Positions 40,265 through 53,800 of a stretch of DNA of 64,000 nt are shown here, in pieces. Numbering within the stretch: the stretch's first letter is position 1; every line of letters begins with the position of its first letter. Below the pieces are notes generated by a model. It saw only the letters and a list, made by a program, of their open reading frames with translations. It ran no database searches and had not been told where the DNA came from. Made by a program: the position numbers and the translations under genes. The stretch is from Physella acuta (lineage: Eukaryota > Mollusca > Gastropoda > Physidae), in contig NW_026731573.1 of assembly GCF_028476545.1 (NCBI RefSeq), positions 248,001-312,000 on the forward strand, in the 5' to 3' direction.

Positions 40265-40937
40265 TTCTTACTTCCTTGTATATAAAGTATAGAGAAAGTA
40301 TTGTAATCATGCAAAGAATCAAAATCAAGATTTTCATAAACCTCGACATTTTACATCTTCCTGAGTTGGAAAAACATAGTTTTGCAGTTTTGTCGTATGT
40401 CAGTGTTTGTGTGTCTGTAAACATGATAACTTGAGTACCATTACAGCTAGGTTGATGAAATTTCATATATAAGTATTGTATCGAATTTGTAGTTCTACCT
40501 TTCAGCTATTTCCAATAACCGGAAGTGAGACTTAATCTACTTTTAGTTTTTTAAAAGCCTATAACTTGAGTACTGTTTCAAATAGATAAACAAAATTTCA
40601 CATATATTAGTAAAAGATCTAATTTTCTGCCTTCTGTCAAATTTTGAGTAATTTCTGTCGACTGGAAGTAGTAATTTACGCTATTTCTGATTTCTCAAAA
40701 AACGAAATGAATTTATAAAGCACTAATAATATTCCGCACTATTATACACATATTGTTTGCTATTCACTTGGTGCGCTATTCTTTTTTTTTCTATGAGATT
40801 CTATTCTGTTTTAAAAAGTTTAAATAATTAAACATCGATAAAAATCATGTCTATATCCTGAGTTGCCATCCCCTGTAGTCTTATATAAGAATATTCGAGA
40901 AAGTTTAGGGAAGATCACTCCCGGTTTATTCAAAATA
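40265..40937 (+). mobile_element. Family H element, diverged full-length copy
   Basis: Starts cttccttgtatataaagtat and agagaaagtattgtaatcat; ends gggaagatcactcccggttt. Its 5' hairpin arm is changed (ccttgtatataaag), so this is an older copy than 30024-30704. Confidence 0.7.
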
Positions 40938-41639
40938 CTAATCTCGCCTAATTTTATGTAGTTTAAACAAAAGATTATGGTTTTAGTTAGCCTACTAAAA
41001 CTATAGGCCTAAAAAAACACTTGAATCTGGGATTCTAGATCTTCTTGGTAATGATCTATCACAGACTATCAGGTACGTAAAATTTGGCAGAGGCTAGTAA
41101 TGTGGAAAAAAGGTGACTCAATATTATGGCTTTAATACAAGTTAGTAGCCTATATTGTGATATATTATTGTCTATTTTTAAAATAAAATATAGAAAACCA
41201 AAAGCAGTGACTACTAAATAATGAATATATCAAATTAGGCTAGAAATTAACTTCAAATAGATGTGTTTGCGAGCTAGATTTGCTATATTAACAGCGGCCA
41301 TCTGTTAATGGACTATTATTTCACGTGATCAGGATTTTTACCATCAGCTTCCCTGCTCTGCAGATTAAGGCTTACAGTGAATGAATCTGTTAGGTAGACC
41401 TACTGCTTTTATTTATGGGTACTCAAACGTATCTTTTCATTAGTCCCCCATTTAAAACCCAGGACTAGAAGTAATAAGAAAAAAAATTGTTGCCATAAAT
41501 ATCTGACTAGATTGTATTTAATGTTGTTGTCCACTCACAACAGTTTTGTGAATGGATTTTGCATTTCAACTAGATCTAGATCATTTAAATCTAAATTACA
41601 TTCAACAATTAAAACACTTAGCCAATATATCTGGAACCG

Positions 41640-41835
41640 CTTTGTCAGGAGCCTATATGTCCTGAAACTATGTGTCGGGAGCCCATTTGTCGGGTGCCTA
41701 TATGTTGAGAGTCAATATGACGGAAGCCAATAAGTCAGGCCCTTTTGACTGGGTTATTTTGACTGGGTCGTTTTGTCGGGGTCATATTAATTGACAAATT
41801 GGTCCCGATTTGTCCTGGGCCGTTTTGACAGTGCA
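41640..41835 (+). repeat. Minisatellite-like gtcggg/gactggg array
   Basis: Short words tttgtcgggagcc, ttttgactgggt and ttttgtcggggtc recur at 15-25 base spacing. The 73-codon frame across it is a by-product. Confidence 0.6.
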
Positions 41836-43116
41836 CCACAGGTGCATTATGTAAATGCAGTGTTGTTGTAGCTGGGGTGCAGCATATTCTTCACTAATGT
41901 ATGTAAATCATTTGTTAAACTGTTCCATCACATTTTTCAGCGACTTGCTTTATAATCTGCCTTGTAATCTCTATACAAAATTCATGCCAAAATGGCCCAA
42001 CCTGTTTATAAAAATCGTTGTGATGACTATAAAACTATATCATTAAACAACATTTTGTAATAAGACGTGTATGTATCACATGCCGATAAAGATGTTGATG
42101 CCATGCTTGACTTGTTTGCTTTTGTATGACAGAGAAAACGGCATTTCTTGGGGCAGATATTTATGAAAATGTGGGTGGATTCCACTCACAACGTACAATG
42201 AAGGTAAAAAATAATTCAAGAAACTATTTTGAACCAAATGAGGTTTTTGTAAAATAGTTTTAAACAGAAAAATGACATAAACATTTTAAAATTGCTAAAA
42301 TCAAACAGATTTAAAGCCTGAAGTGTTTTGTTGTCAAACATGCATTTAAAATGCTTTGTCTACAGCAATTTTTCTGTACCATCATCACTGCCCATCACAC
42401 CTGCAGGGATATGGGCCACCAACCAAAGATCTTCAGAGTCCTCTGTCCTGTGCCATTTTCTCTAGGGTACACCTCACTGCATGCCTTGGCGGTCTGTGCA
42501 GAGTGTACCATATCCAACTCCATCTTCTTTTTCTAATTTTTTCTTCAACGGCAAGATCCTGAATATTCGTCTGAGGCAGCCTTTTCATAAAAGTCTGGAC
42601 TTTATCAATGATAGTATTTTAAATTTAAATGCTGTTTTGAAGCTTTTATCGAGGAATTTTTCTAATATACAGCACTAATTCTCAAAAGTCATTGTATGTG
42701 CTGGTCCAAAACAGAACAAATTATTACAAACAGTATTTTTCATTTCACACTACTCATAGTTAACCCAGCTTTTTTAACTAAAACATAAGAAAACCTTTCA
42801 TACAAAGGACACATATTTTATTAATCCTGTTAAAATCCAGGAAATTCTAGGTACTTAAGATCTGCTTCATCTACGTTATAAAAGTATCAGTAATTATTTT
42901 CAGGAGGGAAAAATTAATGCTTAGCTAACTCATCTTTAGAGTATTTTACTGAGATGCTAGTAATATGTTACTGCAGACGTCTTGTTTGTTGTAGCTTCTA
43001 CCCAGACGTTCCTGCTGTATGAACGCCTTGTATATGTTAATCACCATCTAATAATCTATGTATCAAGGATTAGTTATTCATAAAGACAAACCCACTGACA
43101 AACTTACTTTCAATTA
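41836..43116. other. Unassigned stretch upstream of the PELP1-like gene
   Basis: A place where missing 5' exons could lie. Candidate acceptors are seen before 41942, 42132 and 42466, but none gives a frame with convincing likeness to the PELP1 N-terminal region. Confidence 0.3.
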
Positions 43117-44545
43117 TATATATATATATATGCTAGCGTACCCATCCCCGCGCGTTGCCGCGGAAATAGAAGAAAGTCTGTCGAAATATATAAGAAGGGT
43201 TTCATCAATGCATTACCAATCATATTCTTAGACGCCTGACTTTGTTTTCTTAAACCGAGTTATTTAAATATAAACAATGCCTGCGCTTGAATCATAAATA
43301 TCGGGACACAGGCTTACCTACACTCACAGAAATAATGAGGTAACACACTTCGCAGACCGCCCATGTGTCCGGGACATAGAGGGGCGCTCTCAGGAGAGCC
43401 CCCCCCCCCCCCCCCCCCCATTACACTTCCGCATAGGCGCCTGGCTCCTTAAAACTAACATAGGCACCATAGGATAACCCAGAGCGCCAAATCCTGAAAC
43501 AAAGATGCAGATTGCATCATTCGTTAAAGTTACACAAATCAACAGGATTCTTTATTAACATATAGAAAAAATTTATTTGACGTGTTATAAACATCAGTGT
43601 GAATGATGCGATTTGTTAGTATTACTAATGATGTATTATTAGAAGCTCAATCTTAATTTCTGATTGGATCATCTAAAAATAGATGCTAATTGTATCATTT
43701 GTAAAGTGACAAAATTGGGTTTTTTTACGTATAAAAGGAAACAACCCAGTTAATAATCTAACCTTGGTTAATTTTTCTGTTACAGGGCCCTCAGCGGCCC
43801 ATGTGAGCCTTTCGGGGCATAAACTGAATTATTTGTTCGCAGCCTAATCGCACCCTACCAGGCCGCCGCCGTACACGCCTGATTTAATTTAGTGAGTGAC
43901 GGTAGCGCCCCATCTTTTCCATTGTCTATCCCACTGTTTAGAATGAACGTAGTCACCATAGCACTCATGGGAAAGACCAGAACGACAAACGCACCCCCCC
44001 TCCCTGATACCTTTTATAGCACTCAGATAAACCATGTTGAACCGCATCCGACATTTTTTAATACATCATATATAGAAAAAATCGTAACCTCCTGGGGCGT
44101 CGCCCTTTCAAAATTAAAAAAAAATGTTTTTATAGAAGTCTCACCTGGAGTGTTCTAATCAACTCCCCAAAGTTTCATGGCAATCGGATGGTGTCGAACC
44201 GCAATCAACTTTTATTTTAATATACTGCATATAGAGAAAAATCGCACCCTCCCGGGGCGACTCCCTTGCAAAATTAAGAAAGATGTTTTACTGAAACCTT
44301 ACCTGGAGTGTTCTAATCAACTCCACAGTGTTTGATGGCGACCAGATGAACTGTGTGAAACCGCAATCAACTTTTATTTTTACATACCGTATTTTGAGAA
44401 AATTTCTGCAGAAACCTCACTAGGAGTATTCTCAACAACTTCCCAAAGTTTCATGGCGATCGGATGAAAGTTGTCATACCACAATCGACTTTTATTTTTA
44501 TATACTGTATATAGAGAAAAATCGCACCCTCCCATTCAATCCATG
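43117..44545 (+). mobile_element. Family A T-class element, long copy
   Basis: After a short TA run it starts gctagcgtacccatccccgc, then gaagaaagtctgtcgaaata, ttcatcaatgcattaccaat. Its second half (44040-44530) has three to four direct modules of about 150 bases with agtttcatggcgatcggatg, accgcaatcaacttttattt and tatagagaaaaatcgcaccc. The acagacag tail is missing. Other copies: 9878, 45330, 49540 (-), 54404. Confidence 0.7.
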
Positions 44546-44701
44546 AGAAAAGGTGCCACCCCTGGTTAGCAGTCCACTGTATTTCTAGTAGCAGCCCACT
44601 TCAGTTCAGAAGAGAGAAAAGAAATATCAAAAACAAATCTGACAGTTTAATTTACTTTGTATTATATGATTAAACTAAAATGCTTTTTATAATTTTGTTA
44701 G

Positions 44702-44859
44702 GAACAACACAAGAATGTCTGCTGTGCTTGATACTCCATTTGTGTGGGGTAGCAAAAGGTTAAAAAGTAAAAAGACTGATGTTTGGGCCCATAACTTTGA
44801 CATTGCATTGCATGCAGCTGAAAAATCTCTGCTTACTTTATCCAGTCTAGTGGAAACAG
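44702..44859 (+). CDS. PELP1: PELP1-like exon 1 (of those found)
   Basis: Acceptor ataattttgttag. Codes NNTRMSAVLDTPFVWGSKRL and on to LSSLVET, ending in phase 1. The Met at 44715 is probably internal because the frame is open to the acceptor and the family has a long region before it. The donor is gcaagt, a GC-AG intron, after aaacag. Confidence 0.75.
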
Positions 44860-47800
44860 GCAAGTGTTTTAGTACAAGTGTTTGATCTCAACCATATACA
44901 AATTCTACAATAAAACATTTTTAGAATAAAAATGAATATTTCAGTAAACTAAATATGAAGATTTAATGAGCTATAGTGATCAGATTGTTTTACACTTTTT
45001 GATTAATTTAAAATATACATTCTTTGGATGCAGAAGAAAATGCTACAGCACCCAACACAAATCCAGATGATAATCCAGAAACAGATGCTTCACTGAAAGC
45101 TGTAACGCAGACAGCAGTTCATAATTGTTTAGCTCTAATTACAATTATCAGGTGAACAATTGATAGCTTTTACAATATGTATGAAACCCTGGCATTCTGT
45201 AAAATACCTAGGCAATGTATAGTCCCTTTCATTATAAGGCAAGGTTATGCAATATCTGCATTGTTCTATTCCTAGGCATTACTAGGTATTATAAAGAAAT
45301 AATAAAACCCTTTCGTATGTTACTTTGGGCTCACACAATATGTTAAGAAGATTTCATAAGTGCTTTAATAATAATAATAGTGCATTTTTTAATGTGTTAT
45401 TTAAATGTAAACAATGCCAGCAATATATTTCTTGGATCTTAGTTAATATTGCGCCCAGACACCCCAGGGTATTAATCATCCTCCGTAATAGTGAGTTAGA
45501 ACTCACCCCTGTGACCTTAGGCCCCTAGTGCTCACTGGGGAGCCCCAGGGCGCCTAATCACACCCTGCCGAGATGTCAGGGACGTGCCTTATTCAATTTT
45601 GTGAACGTTTACAACAGGCCATCGTATCCTTAGTATATCGCACTCTTTAAAATGAACGTAGGTGTCAAAGTGCTCACAAGGAAAACCCCGCACCCAATCG
45701 CAAGTTGCTGGAAGAAGCAAATTATTTGATTTAGTGACTGATTATAATAGCCTATCCAATCCATAGTGGATTGCACTCTGGAAATAATAGGGGCCATAGT
45801 GCCCAAGTGGGAGCCCTGTGCACCAAATTATAGCCTGCTGGAGTGTCGCCCCTCTAAAATAAATGTTTTTTCTCAGAAACCTTCCTGGGAGCATTCTTAA
45901 CTTCCTAAAGTTTCATTTTTATATATATAGATGGTAAGAACTGCTCAGGCCATGTGTGAAATGTCCAGATTGGAAAAGTCTTAGGTAATAGTACTAATAG
46001 ACAGTCAAAAAATGAATGCTTAAATACATAAAACACAATATCTTTACTGTTGACTTTATTGGAATCAGAAGCTTCATTACTAATTATATCTTGAAGCACT
46101 AAAGGCTAGAATAGCATTTTCTTTTTTACTGTACCCGGCTGCTGTGAAGCAACTTATTTTTTTGTCATCATTTTATTAACTCACTGTGTCCCTAATGTCT
46201 GCGCCATTAAAATGAATGTAGAAGCCATGGTGCTCATGGGAGAGGCATAGCGCAGGGGTCAGCACATTTGAATTAAAAATGCAGCTCTCCAGTTCCAAGC
46301 ACAAATCTATATATATAATTCTCTTCTTCGAGCCGTTAGAAAACAAGCTGCAAGCTACCCCCCCCCCCACCCCCTCACACGGTCTGGTGAGTTGTGGTTC
46401 ACGCTGTTTAGATTTTACAATCATAGAGACGGGTTTGGTGACGGCTATTAGGGGCAGATACTTTAGTTTGAAACGATTTTAAACTTAGAGGAGGTAACTA
46501 AGAGGAGGCTGCTTTCACGTGGGGGGGGGGGGGGGAAGGGGTGTTTAGTGTTTATAAGGAAATATTTTCAGTGGCAGCATTGGTACTGTCGAATTCACAA
46601 ATTATAAATTACTGAAACGTAGAAAATAAAACAACTTAATAGCGGCGTATGATAAGCAGCGGGTCGGCTCGTAATAATTATTTTATTTCATTTTCAAAAC
46701 TCATAACAAATGTTATACTGTAAGAGAGAAACTCCTGCAAACAAGATAAAAACACTAAGTAGAGCGTATACAGATAGCTGACAGCTGCTTGGGCACCAAG
46801 CATAAAAACTGCTGTGGTCAGCCTCGTGGCAATGGTTCCATGCTTTCCACTACCGATGTTCACACTTTGTATTCAAATATCTTTCAATAGTGAATGTTAT
46901 TTTATTCAGAATGCATTTCTTTATATATCAGCATTCATAAATTTGACCCGAGTGACGTTGTTTTTTAGTTATTAGCTTCTCAATTGGCTAGGGATAGCGC
47001 CATAGCTATATTTTTTTTTTTTTTTTTTTATACTAGCAGAGATAGCTAAAATACTTTCATATGTTTTGTGAGAAATAAATATTATTTCATACTTAGGGGA
47101 CTAAACCTATTTATTTTGAATTTATTCACCTAATCATATACCAAATATTGAAAAAAAAATGTTGGTGGCTCTTTAATCATCCTCAATTTTTTAATTGGCA
47201 TTCAACGGCGGAAGCTAGTTAGCGATTGGTCGTTTCACTTAGCTAGTAAACATTCCCTAAGTTTCAGCGCTTGCGATGTTTGATTTGGTTTAATTTTGTT
47301 TCTGTAAGCGTCTGTGTCAGTCTGTGAAATACTTACACTATTTTAACGTATATTCATTTCAATTAAATATACTATTAACAGTTTAGATTAATTTGTGTAA
47401 ATTATCACAAGCAGTGAGAGGATTAAATTTGTTTGTCGATTATGGGTAGAACCAAACTCCTGCTAAAAATAGATACACACATCTAACTAAAGTCTAAAAC
47501 AAGGCACATCTGAATGCAACTGATTGCAGCTACCTCTACTCAATCTAGCACTATTCAGACAAGCACTGATGCAATGTAAGACACAGTTTTCACAGACAGA
47601 AGAAAGCAATGCTACATCTAGTACTGATAATGCTGATTGTAAACCACAGCCATGCAGAATTATTGTTGGTGGTTATTTGCTTCTTGATTTTATCAATAAA
47701 TTTCCTTGCCCAGAGTGTACTGTGATATAGTGGCTAATATTGATGAGAAAAAGTTTGCTTCAAGCTTGGTGTAGCAGTTGTAAACATGTTGTAAACAGTA

Positions 47801-50800
47801 AGCATACAACTGCAAAAGAATCCAGAACAAGGCAATTCACAAAAAACAAAGACATCATTTTAGCATCATTGGCTTTAGACATGGGACCTCACAACATATG
47901 CTGCTGTTTCTGCGATAGCAGAATTCAATTTTGGGCCCATGCATGCTATGGCACTGCTGTCAATAGAAGGAAACCATAGTCGAAGAATAAGTGGAGGACG
48001 CCAAAAAAGACGCCTTTACAACAGCCTGACTTCAGCTTAGGTAAAAGCAAAGAGTGCCAAAAAAAAAAATAGGAAACTAGCAGCTGAACAAGCTCTGAAT
48101 GAATTAATTCAGCAGCACCATACTTCTGGCTATGAATGTGGTCAATTTTAGTGACATACAGCGGGAAATGTTCATTTTGTGCAGCTTTTTGTTGGTTGCT
48201 TTTTTTGCGTTTTTCTCAATTTGATGTTTTTTTGTACCATTGTTAAAATAACTTTGTTAATATTTATGAGAACTGAACTAAATTTCCTCCAGTTACGCTA
48301 TATATATGCTCAAATAAAACTGATAAAACAATTTTGGAAAAAAATTTTTATCATTGTTGAAATAGTGAAAAAAATTGACGAAATAATGAAAATTTTACAG
48401 TGATGTATGGAAAAAAAGTAAAAAAAAAATGATCTTCATTTTTGAAAATGTACTCTATCAGAAGTCTTAAACACATGTCTCCATCTTATATTAAGTTTTC
48501 ACAAAATTTGTACAAAGTTGAGTTATTCCCATTTAAAAATCGGCAATAAAATCCAATATGGCCACCATCACCATGGCAAAAAAAAATTTAAGATATTTTT
48601 ATGCTTAACCCTTTGAGTTATAACTATTAGCCAAATATATCTTTAGACTCAGAAATAAGGAGGTTTGTACTCATCACCTGCCTATGCCCTTAAAAACTGG
48701 AAAATTTTATAAATTGCAACTCTTCCGTTTCGAAAGGTTGCCGACCCACTGGAGTGATCAATCCCACAATGTTTCTTCTTGGCTTATGATTGCACCTCCT
48801 GATGCCAATGACACCAGTGCAAGCAACGAAGGGTGTTCTACCTCAGCCTTTCCCATTTTTTTTTACTTTCTCGTATATAAGAAGTATAGAGAAAGTATTG
48901 TAATCATGCAAAAAAAAAAAAATTGAGATTTTTGCAAATCTTGATGTTTTTCACCTCAAAAGATTAAAAACCTAACTATATCGTGATGTGCCATCTCCCG
49001 TAGTGTTATATAAAAATATTCAAGAAAGTTTAGGGGAGATCACTCCCGGTTTTATTATCTGATGCGTATGCATCTGTTGTTGATACAACGTTAGTTAAGA
49101 TTATTAGGTCATTTATCTAAAAATACATCATTGGTAAGAATTGCATAACTAGTGTCCTTGAATTTCTTTTGATCTGAGATTGCAGCAATCTGCTTGACAG
49201 TTAAGGTAGTATGTACATATTATATGTTTGTGTATATACATATATAGATTTATGTTTATATATATATATACATACATGTAATTATATGTACATAAGTGTA
49301 TAACTATATAAAACAAATATAAAAAAACCTTTATAGCAACAAGCTTTTAAAATCACTGAAAATAAGAAAATAAAAATAATTTACATGAGAGACCAAAGCT
49401 TTTTTAAAGAAAGCAAATAAGTTATATTTTTTTCAGTGCATTTAAAAGCTTGTTGCTATTAACCCCTTAATGCCTAAATTATGTTCCAAGTGTGTAAAAA
49501 ATTATTTGTGCTCATTTTCTCTTATCATGCTGACACTGAATTTTTGCGGATGATGCAACTAGCATCTATTTTTAAACTATCCAATCAGAGCTAACAAATT
49601 GCATCAGCCACACTGATGTTTATAACACGTCAAATATTCATTTTTCTACATGTTAAAGAAAAAATCCGGTTGATTTGTGTCACTGAATGATTGACAAAAT
49701 TTGCATCATTGTTTTTGGATGCTATTTGGCGTTCTGGGTTATTCTGTGAGCACTAAGGCACCTATGTTAGTTGTAGCCAGGGGCCGTACGCAGGGCCTCT
49801 GCATTCGTGTAATCAGGGGCTCCCGAGAGCACCACTCTACGTCCCTCACACATGGGCAGTCACAGAAGTGTGTTCTACTTCATTATTTTGGTGAGTGATT
49901 GACGTAAGGTTTTCATGCGGTAGTGTTGGTATTGTAGGTAAACCCATGTCCCTATATTTATGATCCAAGCGTAGGCATTGTTTACATTTAAATAACTCAG
50001 TTTTAGAAAACAAGGTCACGCGTCTTAGAACATAGGATTGGTAATGCATTGATGAAACCCTTCTTATATATTTCATAAGACTTTCTTATATCCCCGCAGC
50101 AAGGCGCGGGGACGGGTACGCTAGTTGAATATAGTAATCTATTGAGTGATTTGATTTTGTTATCCCCCCTTAGTTTCAAAACCATTTAAATTACTTTTTA
50201 ATGACTAATTAAACAACTAATTAAATTAAAAAATTGTCATATCCTGCTTCTGTAAGTACTTGTTACTAATTACTAGTTGGGTTTTTTTTTTACACTTTAC
50301 TTAAAGTATAGAAGTATATAAAGTATATAAAATGTTTCCACCCCTGTAGCTCCACAGACCGTAGAGGGCTTAGTCTGCTGCACCACTTTGTCAGATGTCT
50401 TTCAAAACCATTTAAATTAATTTTTAATGACTAATTAAATAACTAATTAAATTAAAAAATTGATAGACTTTTATTGTCATTAAAATGGAATGTATCTGGA
50501 AAGTTTGAATGAAATCGCTGCATTAAAAGTGGGTCAAAATTGACAAGATCTGCCACAAACAAATAAGTAGACGTTGCGAACGACTTAAAAGCTTGTAAAA
50601 ATGAAATCCATAATTTAAAAAAAACACTAAGACCTTTCCTATTTATATTTAGTGCTGATTAACACTCTTTATATTTTAGGCAACCATCTCATGGCATAAT
50701 CAAGCTGCCTGTTGGGTCAGTTTTCAATCTAATTTCTCGTGGGCTTAAATTGTCATATCCTGCTTCTGTAAGTACTTGTTACTAATTACTAGTTGGGTTT

Positions 50801-53800
50801 TTTTTTACACTTTACTTAAAGTGTTATTATAAAATGTTTCCACCCCTGTAGCTCCACAGACTGTAGAGGGCTTAGTCTGCTGCACCACTTTGTCAGATGT
50901 TTTTTTTTTCTACTTCTGGACTGCAGTAGGACTGTATCCACATCATAAATTCATTTTTGCATTGTCTTGCCTTACTTTACTCTTTTCCCTTTGTGTTTTG
51001 CTAATTTGCCACTTTCACCCTCTGTTGTTTGGCATTGTTTTTAGATGACCTAACCATCCCTGTCTTCTTTTTTTTTTAATATGAAAATCTCTAAGTAGCC
51101 TAAAATCTTCATAATAATTCACACATCTTTTTAATATGTTACTGTTTATTGCTACTTTTTTTCCATTGTTTCAGAAAACTTTGCCTTTTTGCTGTGTTTT
51201 ATCAGAAGCCCTACCTGCAATATACCAAGCAATGCTTCATCTAGTTAACCAACTGATTATTTGGTAATATGAGAAGAAAATTCTAAATATGAATTTTTAA
51301 AAATATTTGCATGAATTTTAATTTGCAATAGATTGAGAATAATATAAACAAGTATCTGAAGAGAAAATGTTTTTTGCACTCCATTTTTGCATCTTATAGT
51401 ATTACAAAGATGGAACTACTGCTACCACCAGCTATTTATTGAAACAATCATTTATCGTAAGGGGTGTAATACATACAATTCAGTAGAATATTCAGCAGAT
51501 ATTTTTGCATTAGCTGCATCTCATTTAATTAACACATAGCATTGTCATTCCTAGTATCACTAATGTGATCCATGTCATAGAAACCTTTTCTGTAAGGTTA
51601 TGCATGATGACAGTTGGTCTCTAGGTATTGAAATGAAACACTCCAAAGATCCTCTGGATTCTTAAAAGTTTTAAGCTGTTACCTTGCAATATGTAAAACC
51701 AGTATTAAAAAACTAGATAACTTATAGATTGAAAACTCTTACCCAGGAGTGCATGTATGTAATTTTAAGGGTCACCATTTTGAAACATGTCCTTTAAGTC
51801 AGAATTTGTGTTTTCTACAACCTGAAAATTAGAAGAAAACATGGTTTCTTGCAATCCTATATCTTGGCATCACTAACTTGACCTTAATGTGCTTTGGGTT
51901 GTTTTGTTTTATTTTTTAAAATGAACCTCTTTTAACAGATTCATAGCTACTGACAAAAATAATTCCAAGAAATCATTTGAAATAACAATGTCATTCACAG
52001 ATAGACACACATATTCTAAAGCATGATTTTAAATCACTTCTCCACAACATCCAATATCTTCATCAGTGACTTACTCAGTGTTTAATCGAATTAATGTGAA
52101 AGGGTTCCATAACTAATGAAACAAAGACAAAATATTTAAGGACAAGATACCACAGACAAAATACCTTTACCTGTAGTAATTAGAAAGATATGAGTAGTGA
52201 ACATTTTTAATTGAATGTTAAATGTGTTAAATTTTAATATTAAACCAAATTTTTTAAATGGCAACTTATTTTAAAAATTGAAAAAATAAATTGGTAATGA
52301 GAAGTGAAATTTTAAGAAAAGGGATTTGATCATCTGCTTCTGTATACTTTTTTTTATTGCCACAGCTAGTTAATCACAATTAGTACTGCTTTGTTTTCAT
52401 ACACACTACACATAACTTGGCATTGCAATGACTGCTGTCATTTCAAAGATCTCTGTCCATACCATTTTCTCACCTGGCACCAGGTGTAACCCATCTTTTC
52501 AGTTTCAAGGTCCCATTGCCAGGTGTTTTTTGTCAACATCTTTTGTGCTAACCTTGTGGGTTCCACCTCAATACCTGCCTGATGATATTGATCACTAATC
52601 AAATAATCACTAGCATCTGGTGTGGTCATGTCGGTAAAGTAAGTGGTTGCTAAACCAAAAAGTCCCAGAGGAGGCTTGATAGCTGGGGAAAGAAACCCAT
52701 CTAGGAGAGGAAACTCCAACTAGTGCTTTCCAGTTCTTGAATAGACAATGGGTATGGAATTAAATTCTAAAACAAAAGCTGGCTAAAATAGCAGTCACCC
52801 AACTGCCTATATGCTGACATGTAATACTTGTGTTGGAGGAAATCCCTTCCTACATTACAATTAAGAACAAAAAAGAAAAGAATCACTAATTTATGTTTAG
52901 CTATCGTAAAAAGTCAAAGGTTTTTTTTCTTTTTATTTGATTGTTTGATGTTATGTTGTTCCTAAGGAGCGGTTTTTTTCTCACTTAGAACCTTTCTCCC
53001 ATTTCAAAGGGGGCACCTCATTTTTTTCTTTTGAGATCCTTTGTCTTCTACATGTTTTGTCTGAGATCGTGTGTCTAGTCATCATGACAAGATATGGAAC
53101 CCAAACAAGCAGAAATGCTAGACTAACTCTGTTCTTCTATATTTTTTTACAAACAGTTGTGGCACCCATCTGCTCCCTCAAGTTCCTTTAATAACAGACC
53201 TTTGTTTACAAGTATTAATCAATACAACTTACATGAAGACTAAAATTAAAAAGTAAGGACATTTTTTAAATTTATTAGTCAAATGTAGGAAAGTGACGTT
53301 CCTAATGTATTAATATTGTATGGTTATTTAAAAATGTAAAAGACAATTTTTCAATTGTTACTATGGTTGAACAATCTTTAGTTAACTAAATTTGTGATGT
53401 TTTTTTTTTTAATTTTTTAACCTGAGAAATGATAATTGACTGAGATGAATCAGATCATAATTGTTTTCATGGATCAATAGCATGCTTTTGTCCCTTACAT
53501 TTCCTGAGTTCATTACATTTGAATTCATAACCTATCTCGTAAACCTGTGGAGATAAGAAAGTGAGTGAAACAGATTCACTTTGTGACAAAAGAAGAGGGA
53601 ATTTTGTTTTTAAGTATATTATCAATTTATTTATTACTATTTTTCAGCATCATTAGAACAAGTACCTACAATGTTCTTAAACTGTTGATTGAAATGTTTG
53701 GCTGGGGACAGTTTTTGATAAACCAGTATAATTTTCTTTATAATCAATTGATTTTGGACATCAAATTCGTAGACACATTGGAAAAGGTATTGTTATTTTG

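Larger units (their letters stand above)
46253..48751 (+). mobile_element. hAT-1 element in intron 2, with two insertions
   Basis: Starts caggggtcagcacatttg and ends cgaaaggttgccgacccactg, with the middle gtatacagatagctgacagc of 10390-11286. No clean target duplication remains, so it is old. Family B (46310-46672) and a Kolobok-like element (47177-48689) lie in it. Confidence 0.7.

Noticed and set aside
41855-42046. DLLYNLPCNLYTKF frame as a RIX1 N-terminal exon
   Set aside because: Only a few residues agree with the DLLRYAAQLPALF region of human PELP1 and there is no good donor.
42130-42680. Possible exons upstream of the PELP1-like gene (a KTAFLGADIYENVGG frame ending at gtaaaa, and a frame after ttttctctag at 42466)
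   Set aside because: Splice-like borders exist, but the translations do not resemble the missing PELP1 region or any family I know, and the frame is broken between them.
43892-44158. 88-codon frame at the start of the family A module array
   Set aside because: Not conserved in the other family A copies and without known likeness.
52438-52719. A host gene on the - strand
   Set aside because: The end matches LINE reverse transcriptase tails and there is no start or splice context.
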